This document shows, piece by piece, positions 7,681-13,373 of a stretch of 16,840 nt of DNA. The DNA comes from Lentisphaeria bacterium UBA1784. GTDB taxonomy: Bacteria; Verrucomicrobiota; Lentisphaeria; Victivallales; Victivallaceae. The notes below the pieces were generated by a model that did no database searches, had not been told where the DNA came from, and saw nothing but the letters and a program-made list of their open reading frames with translations. Positions within the stretch are counted from its first letter, which is position 1. Each line of letters begins with the position of its first letter. The translations under genes and the position numbers were made by a program. Location: assembly GCA_002315455.1 (NCBI GenBank), contig DCGG01000051.1:11652-28491 (forward strand). The letters run 5' to 3'.

Positions 7681-8625
7681 TCACCTCTTGGAGTTGTTGG
7701 TGCCGACGCGCCGCACCAGGATATAGGTGATGTATCCGATGATGACCATCGCCAGCACGAGGGCACTGTAGGCGTGGGGCCACCAGATGCCCTTGGTCAT
7801 CATGGTGAATTCGGACATCCCACCGAGGCCGGTGATGACGGTGAGGGGCATGAACACCACGTTGATGACGGCGAGATACTTCATGATGACGGCGAGATTG
7901 TTGCTGACCACGGAGACCCGGGCATCGGACATCCCGGTCAAAATCCCGGCGTAGATGTTGGCGAGGTTGTCGCACTGTTTATTTTCCACAGTGATGTCTT
8001 CGAGGAACTCCAGTTCCTCCTCGTTGAACCCGATGCGTTTGGCGTCGTTCCGCAGGCGGATCAGCAGAAGCTGGTTGGCGCTGGTGGCGGATTCGTAGTA
8101 GGTCAGGCTTTTCAGCAGCGAGAACATGTTGACCAGCGATTTGTTGGTGACCGCATATTCGATCTTATTCTCGATCTCGTCGGAGATGTTGCGGATGATC
8201 CGCAGGTGCTGCAGGAAGTGGTGGGTCGCATGGTGCAGCAGCCGCAGCAGGATCCCCTGAATTGTGGTGCCGCGCAAAGGCATCCGGCCGTGCTCGAAAA
8301 GCGGCATGGCGTCCGCCTGAAGCACGATGATCCGGTCCTTGAAGAGAAATGCGCCGATGGAGGAGACCTTGAAGGCCATCCGCCGGTCAATCTGGAAGTT
8401 TCGGGGCCGTTTCATGATGACGGCAACGTGGTTCTGCTCGTACTCCACGCGGCTGATTTCATCCTCGTCCAATGCGGACGCAAGGGTGTGGGCATCGATG
8501 CCGCACTGTTCGATCAGGTAGTTTTTTTCCTCGTCGGAGGGTGCGCTGTACACCTGGATCAGTCCCAGCTGCCCATCCGGACAACTCTGGACCCGTCCAT
8601 CGACGAGATCATAGCATCTGAACAT
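7681..8625 (-). CDS. corA: CorA-family divalent metal cation transporter
   Basis: The product is 314 residues, the usual CorA length. A cytoplasmic alpha/beta N-domain (1-120) is followed by long helices rich in charged residues (about 125-245). Two C-terminal membrane helices lie at about 245-267 and 284-305, the hallmark of CorA pentameric Mg2+/Co2+/Ni2+ channels. The signature at the end of the first helix is GLGGMSEF (266-273), so the canonical Gly-Met-Asn selectivity motif reads Gly-Met-Ser. Similar GGMSE variants occur in divergent CorA-like proteins, so the transported ion is uncertain. I place the start at 8625 (MFRCYDLVDG), because GAGGAGGAAAG lies directly upstream. The longer frame from 8649 would place that Shine-Dalgarno inside the coding sequence. 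The downstream four-helix membrane protein gene begins 4 bases after the stop. Confidence 0.88.
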   Translation of the reverse strand: MFRCYDLVDGRVQSCPDGQLGLIQVYSAPSDEEKNYLIEQCGIDAHTLASALDEDEISRVEYEQNHVAVIMKRPRNFQIDRRMAFKVSSIGAFLFKDRIIVLQADAMPLFEHGRMPLRGTTIQGILLRLLHHATHHFLQHLRIIRNISDEIENKIEYAVTNKSLVNMFSLLKSLTYYESATSANQLLLIRLRNDAKRIGFNEEELEFLEDITVENKQCDNLANIYAGILTGMSDARVSVVSNNLAVIMKYLAVINVVFMPLTVITGLGGMSEFTMMTKGIWWPHAYSALVLAMVIIGYITYILVRRVGTNNSKR

Positions 8626-9083
8626 TTTTCTTTCCTCCTCGGGAAACATCGGAAACCGCAGGGGACATCGCTTTCGTTTTCACTCCGGAAAACCGGATAT
8701 CCGCCCGAAACGCCTGGGTGTGCACGGAGATCATGGAGGAGATGCTCACAAGTTCTCCGGCGCATCGACCGCACAGTGCCGACGCCGGAAAGGGATCGCG
8801 CAGGCCGGGGAAGGAGGTATTGGGAGCCGGTTCAGGACCGTTCCCGGGAAGGAAGGACTCAGGCCGTGATGGCTGAGGTCATTCCCGCTTCCCCGATCAT
8901 GCGCAATCGAGGTCCGGGGTCATCGCTGGTGGTAACCATATATGCCTCAGCCTTTCTTTTTTGTTGGACAAAGAGCGTCATCCGGTCCCTCCGGATGCAT
9001 TTCGCATGGAAAATATACCGCGCTTTTCCGTTGCTGTCAAGAGCCGGGGAAGAAAAAACAATGCAAATTCGTGGAGCGGGCGT
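8626..9083. other. 458-base non-coding stretch between corA and the ssrA promoter
   Basis: No convincing gene is seen on either strand. The left part is GC-rich and contains several good stems. One is TCCGGCG (8756-8762) with CGCCGGA (8783-8789), extended by an inner TCG/CGA. One at 8856-8880 has GAC-TCA-GCC pairing with GGC-TGA-GTC through single-base bulges. A 7-bp hairpin, CATCCGG/CCGGATG, lies at 8979-8997. None is followed by a T-run. The corA promoter should lie here on the minus strand, but I cannot point to it. Confidence 0.5.
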
Positions 9084-9112
9084 TTGACAAAGCGCGCTTT
9101 GGCCTGTATGTT
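9084..9112 (+). promoter_or_regulatory. ssrA promoter
   Basis: A perfect -35 hexamer TTGACA (9084-9089) is followed after 17 bases by TATGTT (9107-9112), which matches the -10 consensus at 4 of 6 positions. Transcription would begin near 9119, leaving about 12 bases to be trimmed, as expected for a tmRNA precursor whose 5' end is made by RNase P. This is the strongest promoter visible in the window, fitting an abundant stable RNA. Confidence 0.75.
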
Positions 9113-9130
9113 ATGTGGCTTCAACTTTAT

Positions 9131-9486
9131 GGGGGTGTTCCGGATTCGACCGGGACGGTCCGGGGTTGGCGGCATGCCGAGGATGATCGTTGGCCTCGTA
9201 AATCATCGATCAAAACAACAACTGCGAACGAAGAGTTTGCTCTGGCGGCTTAATCCCCGCCACGTCGCTGCGTCCCACGAACGCTAAGATGCAAGCGGCG
9301 TCATTCAGCGTTCAAGGAGCGGTTCCTGCCGGTAGAAGCCGCACCGAGATTACATATCGGATAGTCTGAAGCCTTGCCTGTTCGCCGGCTGGGTAGAGGA
9401 CGAAAAACAACAAAGACGAAATACGCATGTAGAAGTCATCACTAAACTGTGTCGGCACGCGGGTTCAACTCCCGCCACCTCCACCA
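9131..9486 (+). ncRNA. ssrA: Transfer-messenger RNA (tmRNA)
   Basis: This is a complete one-piece tmRNA of 356 bases. The 5' end has the conserved GGGGGTGTTCCGGATTCGAC block. The 3' end has the T-arm (GCGGG, TTCAACT, CCCGC) and an encoded ACCA at 9483-9486. GGGGGTG (9131-9137) pairs with CACCTCC (9476-9482) to form the acceptor stem with one G-U pair. The tag frame is read from GCG at 9224 to TAA at 9251-9253 and gives ANEEFALAA, ending in the usual ALAA degron. The resume codon is inferred as GCG by analogy with other Ala-starting tags; earlier codons in the same frame are AAA ACA ACA ACT. tmRNA with SmpB rescues ribosomes stalled on broken messages and marks the product for proteolysis. A consensus promoter and an intrinsic terminator flank it. 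It sits at the boundary between the GC-rich and AT-rich halves. Confidence 0.97.
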
Positions 9487-9492
9487 GTCTTC

Positions 9493-9523
9493 AAAAAATC
9501 CGGTCAAACGACCGGATTTTTTT
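9493..9523 (+). terminator. Intrinsic terminator of ssrA
   Basis: ATCCGGTC (9498-9505), loop AAAC, then GACCGGAT (9510-9517) form a perfect 8-bp stem. The stem is extended by the preceding As pairing with the T-run at 9518-9523. It begins 7 bases after the CCA end of the tmRNA, the typical position for a stable-RNA terminator. Confidence 0.9.
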
Positions 9524-9844
9524 CGCCTTGGCAAGCCGTCTCGCACTGTCAGCCATTGGTTTACACAGTCCGACTTGTCCGACAAAATAAGTCTGCAACC
9601 CGCCTCGGGGGGGGGCGATGAGGACATCTTTTTCCTGCTTGATTTTTAAGGAGACAAACACTATATTGTCACTGCCAAAGACGTGAATAACCAGAACTGT
9701 TTTTTTGACTTATGAATTCTGGATCGCTCCGGATAGTCTTGAAGCGGAAACGCCCCAAAAGACCAACTTGAAAAATTGCTAGAAATTGCTAAAAGTGCAG
9801 ATGAAGGGGAAAAATGAAGAACTGCGTGACTCATATCAGTACAG
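9524..9844. other. Non-coding stretch after ssrA with a possible decayed small gene
   Basis: No intact gene is seen. It contains a tandem direct repeat of GTCCGAC (9568-9574 and 9577-9583) and a run of nine Gs at 9607-9615. At 9656-9817 there are three consecutive protein-like pieces in different plus-strand frames. They read HYIVTAKDVNNQNCFFDL, then YEFWIAPDSLEAETPQ, then KDQLEKLLEIAKSADEGEK ending in TGA. The frame changes fall near a 7-T run and a CCCCAAAA run. An AAGGAG at 9648-9653 precedes it without a good start codon. This may be a frameshifted relic. The AT-rich composition starts here. Confidence 0.35.
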
Positions 9845-9885
9845 AAAAAAAGGCTGCTACAAAACAATGAGGTTTTGCAACAGCC
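9845..9885 (-). terminator. Intrinsic terminator of the minus-strand polysaccharide operon
   Basis: Read on the minus strand, GGCTGTTGCAAAAC (9885-9872), loop CTCATT and GTTTTGTAGCAGCC (9865-9852) form a 14-bp stem containing two G-U pairs. It is followed by seven Ts (9851-9845). It lies 61 bases past the aminotransferase stop, so it should end the whole operon. There is no T-run on the plus-strand side, so it is directional. Confidence 0.9.
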
Positions 9886-9946
9886 CCTATGGTATGGAAG
9901 TTCAAGACTATGAATTTTACGCGACTGGAGTCTAATGCTCCCAAAG

Positions 9947-11044
9947 TCAACTATTCAATACCTGCCGCAGACTTACAATGACCCGTTGCACGTCAGATTC
10001 CGGCATGTGAGGGCCGATGGGCAAACTCAAAAAGGTATCGGCCATCTCTTCCGCAATCGGGAAATCTCCCCGCTTGAAACCCATATCCGCATAGGCTTCC
10101 GAAAGGTGAGGCGGAATGGGATAATGGATCATCGTTGGAATCCCAAGTTCTTTGAGTTTTTGCTGCACAGCATCCCGATTTTTCACTCTGATAATAAACT
10201 GATGCCAAACGCTGTCCCCCAATTTGCTTTGCGGCAAAATGATCTGCGGAATATCGGAAAGACCTTCAAAATACAATTTCGCCACCTGTCGTCTGCGGGC
10301 ATTCCAATCGTCAAGATGCGGCGTTTTCACCGCGAGAAATGCCGCCTGCAAAGCATCAATCCGTCGGTTATACCCCTTGACCTCGTTGTGATATTTGACG
10401 CGGGAACCGTAATTCCGCAGAACCTTGATTCGATCTGCGATTTCAGAGTCATCCGTGGTAACGCCACCGGCCTCACCAAAGGCTCCGATGTTTTTTGCCG
10501 GATAAAAACTGAATGCCGCCGCATGTCCAAGATGTCCCGTGCGTTTGCCGTGATAAATGGCGCCTTGTGACTGTGCGTTGTCTTCCAATACGAACAGATG
10601 ATGTTTTTCGGCAATTTTCATAATCGGATCCATATCTGCCGGGGTCCCGTAGAGGTGAACCACGGCGATGGCCGTCGTCTTTGGCGTAATTGCCGCTTCG
10701 ATCCGGTCAGGATCAATGCTGAAGGTCTTCCAAGATGGTTCCACTGGAACGGGAACTGCTCCGACTTGTGAAATCGCTAACCAAGTGGCGATATAGGTAT
10801 TGGATTGCACGATGACCTCATCGCCCGGCTTCACGCCGCCTGCTTCCAACCCGAGACAAAGGGCATCCAAGCCATTGGACACGCCGACACAATATTTCGT
10901 GCCGCAGAAATCCGCCCATATTTTTTCAAAGTTTTCAGCTTCCGGCCCAAGGACATACCATCCGGAATTCATGAATCGCTGATAGGCGGCATCCAGTTCA
11001 TCTTTCAGCTCCAGATAGGGGGCTTTCATGTCAAGAAATTGCAT
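9947..11044 (-). CDS. DegT/DnrJ/EryC1/StrS-family PLP sugar aminotransferase (FdtB/QdtB-like)
   Basis: The product is 365 residues, the normal length for nucleotide-sugar aminotransferases of this family. Key features are SNGLDAL (56-62) for PLP phosphate binding, EDNAQSQGA (154-162) with Asp155 contacting the pyridine nitrogen, and FSFYPAKNIGAFGEAGG (178-194) with Lys184 as the Schiff-base lysine. The N-terminal MQFLDMKAPYLELKDEL is the standard opening. In the dTDP-Fuc3NAc and dTDP-Qui3NAc pathways such an enzyme uses glutamate to aminate C3 of a dTDP-3-keto-6-deoxyhexose. The gene directly upstream encodes the fused 3,4-ketoisomerase/N-acetyltransferase and ends one base before this ATG, which supports that role over C4 aminases. 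Whether the product is the galacto or gluco isomer cannot be decided. It is the last gene of the operon, before a strong terminator. Confidence 0.88.
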   Translation of the reverse strand: MQFLDMKAPYLELKDELDAAYQRFMNSGWYVLGPEAENFEKIWADFCGTKYCVGVSNGLDALCLGLEAGGVKPGDEVIVQSNTYIATWLAISQVGAVPVPVEPSWKTFSIDPDRIEAAITPKTTAIAVVHLYGTPADMDPIMKIAEKHHLFVLEDNAQSQGAIYHGKRTGHLGHAAAFSFYPAKNIGAFGEAGGVTTDDSEIADRIKVLRNYGSRVKYHNEVKGYNRRIDALQAAFLAVKTPHLDDWNARRRQVAKLYFEGLSDIPQIILPQSKLGDSVWHQFIIRVKNRDAVQQKLKELGIPTMIHYPIPPHLSEAYADMGFKRGDFPIAEEMADTFLSLPIGPHMPESDVQRVIVSLRQVLNS

Positions 11045-11045
11045 T

Positions 11046-11981
11046 TTATTTTATCCCTTTATATTTCAGAAATTCGTTATAGTCCCGGATATAGTCTTTG
11101 GCATCGTATTCATGCGAAGCGAGAACCAGCAGCACGCAATCCTGCGAGTGTTTATATTCAATTCCCCAGCATCCGGAGGGCAAATGCAGTCCTTTTGTCG
11201 GCGAGTCAAGAACATATTCTTCCCGACAAATTCCGTTGTCAACGATCACATTCAGCGAGCCATGTACGGCGATCAGAAACTGTTCGCAGACTTTATGCGC
11301 ATGCTCTCCTCGGACCTCGGTTGATTTGACTCCATAAGTATAAAAGATCCGTTTGATCTCAAAGGGAAGAATTTTGGAAAATTCCAAAATGCTGATGTCG
11401 CCGCGAACATCGGAAAAACTCGGAATAGAATAAATTTTCGCGCCGATACTGCTTTCTTTTTGTCCTTGAGTCCCCCCGGCCATCCCCGGATTGCTGTTTG
11501 CGATAGAGACGGCATTGACATAACCGACCACCCTCGCCGGATTTCCGACAACGATGGCATAAGGCGGAACGTTTTTCGTAACGACCGCCCCCGCACCGAC
11601 CATAGCATAAGCACCGATTTTCACCGGAAGGATCGTTGCGTTCGCTCCGATGGATGCACCTTTTGCAATGTATGTTTTGGCATATTCCGCAGGATATTGC
11701 TTACTGCGGGGAAATTTGTCATTGGTGAAAGCAACTGAGGGTCCGATAAAGACATCGTCCTCAATCGTAATGCCCTCCCAGATGGAGACGTTGCATTTGA
11801 CCGTGACACGATCTCCAAGTATGACCCCGCTCTCTACAAATGTATGATCACACAAGTTGCAATCTTTGCCGATTACGCTGTCACCTAAAATATGCGCCCA
11901 TGCCCAAATTCGCGTACCGGAACCAATTTTTGCTCCGGGTTCAACGATGCCATGAGGATGAACAAAAAAATCATTTTCCAT
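11046..11981 (-). CDS. Bifunctional N-acetyltransferase / dTDP-4-keto-6-deoxyhexose 3,4-ketoisomerase (FdtD/WxcM type)
   Basis: The product is 311 residues with two domains. Residues 1-155 are a left-handed beta-helix acyltransferase made of hexapeptide repeats (for example IGSGTR, IGKDCN, IGANAT, VGAGAV) ending in PPYAIVVGNPARVVGYV. After a low-complexity Gly/Ser/Asn linker (about 157-180), residues 181-311 are a cupin of the FdtA/WxcM family with the RGEHAHK motif (224-230). His227 and His229 match the catalytic histidine pair. Related fused enzymes (FdtD of Shewanella, WxcM of Xanthomonas) isomerise dTDP-4-keto-6-deoxyglucose to the 3-keto sugar and later acetylate the 3-amino sugar. The aminotransferase for the middle step is encoded next. 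AGGAG lies 7 bases before the ATG. The start overlaps the end of the GtrA-like gene by 11 bases, suggesting coupled translation. Confidence 0.9.
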   Translation of the reverse strand: MENDFFVHPHGIVEPGAKIGSGTRIWAWAHILGDSVIGKDCNLCDHTFVESGVILGDRVTVKCNVSIWEGITIEDDVFIGPSVAFTNDKFPRSKQYPAEYAKTYIAKGASIGANATILPVKIGAYAMVGAGAVVTKNVPPYAIVVGNPARVVGYVNAVSIANSNPGMAGGTQGQKESSIGAKIYSIPSFSDVRGDISILEFSKILPFEIKRIFYTYGVKSTEVRGEHAHKVCEQFLIAVHGSLNVIVDNGICREEYVLDSPTKGLHLPSGCWGIEYKHSQDCVLLVLASHEYDAKDYIRDYNEFLKYKGIK

Positions 11982-12387
11982 TCGTTTTCTCCTGTTTCGT
12001 TAAAATTTTGTTGACAAAGAAAAAATTCCAAAGCATAGTTACCGGAATGATCCCGTAACTGATCCACGTCGCATTCCACGTCGGACAAATTCTTTTCGTC
12101 ACACAGAGCAGCGCCGAGCCCAAAATCATACCGGAGAGATACGTCGCGAAAAATTTCAGGCAATCCATTACCGTCATCTTTTTGTGAAAGACCAGTTTCG
12201 CATTTGCCCAATACGCAAGAAAAACCGTAACGATGTAAGCCGTGCAATAAGAAAAAAGATAATCCAGCGCAAGAAGTTCATTCATCAGATAGATCAGCAG
12301 CATAGACAACAGCGTATTGGCTGCCCCGATCAGAGAAAAACCGCTGAAACGGAAGACTGTTTTCTTCAATGGCACAGACATTTGCAT
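11971..12387 (-). CDS. GtrA-family membrane protein (probable lipid-linked sugar flippase)
   Basis: The product is 138 residues with four hydrophobic helices at about 15-35, 43-66, 78-97 and 108-127. The loops are short and basic, as in GtrA/DPMS3-type proteins. The conserved features FSLIGAANTLLSMLLIYLM and FLAYWANAKLVFHKK resemble the family's 'F..vG..nt.i......L' and 'Y..NR..vF' segments. GtrA proteins are thought to flip polyprenyl-phosphate-bound sugars made by GtrB to the outer face of the inner membrane. The start at 12387 has AAGGA about 8 bases upstream; a second ATG 6 bases on is less favoured. Only 3 bases separate it from the GtrB-like gene, as in classical gtrA-gtrB clusters, although the gene order here is gtrB then gtrA. 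Confidence 0.82.
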   Translation of the reverse strand: MQMSVPLKKTVFRFSGFSLIGAANTLLSMLLIYLMNELLALDYLFSYCTAYIVTVFLAYWANAKLVFHKKMTVMDCLKFFATYLSGMILGSALLCVTKRICPTWNATWISYGIIPVTMLWNFFFVNKILTKQEKTNGK

Positions 12388-12390
12388 CGT

Positions 12391-13329
12391 TCAATCCTTT
12401 TTCCGGATGATGTACCCCGGTCGGGCTTTGACCTCTTCATAGATGCGCCAAATATATTCAGCGACAATTCCGAGAGAAAGCATAATCAAACCACCGAAAA
12501 GCATAATCAGCAGAATAATGGAAATCCAGCCGGGGACCTTGAGGTTCCAAAACTGATGGTTGCCGAATACAGCAATATAAAAGTAAAAAAACATTCCCAG
12601 CACCGAGAATGCGGAAGCGAACAAACCGATCCGGTTGATAAACATAATGGGGAATGTCGAGGAGGAGAAAAATGTATCTTTCGCCAAACGAAGTTTTTTC
12701 TTGAAAGACCAGCGGGATTTATTTTTATTTAATCCGACAGGACGTTCATATCCGTAAAAATACGGATCAAACCCCAAACGCAAAACCTCGGCAATGCTCG
12801 ACGTATTGATGGGATGAATACGCGAATTCAACAGATCAATCACTTCACGATCGATGAAAAACAGATCTGCTCCGCCAGTCGGATATTTCACTTCGGAAAA
12901 AAGATTCATAATTTTATAATAGAGTTCGGAAAAAATGCGGCTGGTCCAGCGGTCATCCCTGCTGATTCGGTACGGAACTATGATTTTATGCCCCTGTTCC
13001 CACAACCGATACATATCAATAATTGTCTGGTACGGTTGCTGTTCATCATCAACCATCGGCATGGCACAATCGCCGGTACATAGGGACAAACCGGCAAAAA
13101 TGGAGTAGTGACTGCCGAAATTCCGGCTCAAACGATATGCTTTGACATTGTCAAATTCTTTTTCCAGACCGCACGCGATTTCGTAAGAGTTGTCCTTGGA
13201 GCCATCATCCATGACAACAAATTCAAACGGAATTCCCGCCTTGTCCAAAAGCGCTTTGATGGCATGGTAACTTTTTACAATCCGTTCATTGCTGTAATAT
13301 GACAACAAGACCAAGGACAAACGTTTCAT
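12391..13329 (-). CDS. GtrB-like family 2 glycosyltransferase (polyprenyl-phosphate sugar synthase)
   Basis: The product is 312 residues. The GT-A catalytic domain (1-225) starts with LSLVLLSYYSNE and has the nucleotide-binding MDDGSKDNS (40-48). At 93-100, VDDEQQPY is the acidic metal-binding motif, usually DADLQxP. KSRWS at 204-208 is comparable to the family's GxSK segment. Two C-terminal membrane helices (about 232-254 and 267-292) anchor it, as in GtrB, ArnC and Dpm1-like enzymes. These load a nucleotide sugar onto undecaprenyl phosphate at the cytoplasmic face. The donor is often UDP-glucose but could be the 3-acetamido sugar made by the adjacent genes. GAGAGGTG precedes the ATG. The gene lies 44 bases after the 872-residue membrane protein gene and 3 bases before the GtrA-like gene. 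Confidence 0.87.
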   Translation of the reverse strand: MKRLSLVLLSYYSNERIVKSYHAIKALLDKAGIPFEFVVMDDGSKDNSYEIACGLEKEFDNVKAYRLSRNFGSHYSIFAGLSLCTGDCAMPMVDDEQQPYQTIIDMYRLWEQGHKIIVPYRISRDDRWTSRIFSELYYKIMNLFSEVKYPTGGADLFFIDREVIDLLNSRIHPINTSSIAEVLRLGFDPYFYGYERPVGLNKNKSRWSFKKKLRLAKDTFFSSSTFPIMFINRIGLFASAFSVLGMFFYFYIAVFGNHQFWNLKVPGWISIILLIMLFGGLIMLSLGIVAEYIWRIYEEVKARPGYIIRKKD

Positions 13330-13373
13330 TTTTCACCTCTCATTTATTGTTCCAAGACCCAAACAACAGAACA

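Noticed and set aside
7122..7766. A longer 214-residue version of the membrane protein next to corA
   Set aside because: The extra N-terminal residues overlap the corA coding sequence, lack a ribosome-binding site and look like a shadow translation. The internal ATG at 7676 has GAGGTG upstream.
7516..9087. A 523-codon plus-strand open frame opposite corA
   Set aside because: It lies on the antisense strand of a clear CorA gene, has His/Asp-rich composition typical of shadow frames in GC-rich DNA, and has no ribosome-binding site or recognisable motif.
8942..9253. Plus-strand ORF ending in ANEEFALAA
   Set aside because: It only becomes an ORF because the tmRNA tag frame is open upstream. The real element is ssrA.
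9442..9627. Minus-strand ORF ending RWRELNPRADTV
   Set aside because: Its end is the antisense of the ssrA T-arm and acceptor stem. Peptides of this type are common mis-annotations opposite tRNA and tmRNA 3' ends.
9845..9885. Inverted repeat with GGGCTGTTGCAAAA as a possible insertion-sequence end
   Set aside because: It is a single hairpin followed by a T-run placed just after the operon's last stop, with no transposase or partner repeat nearby. A terminator explains it better.
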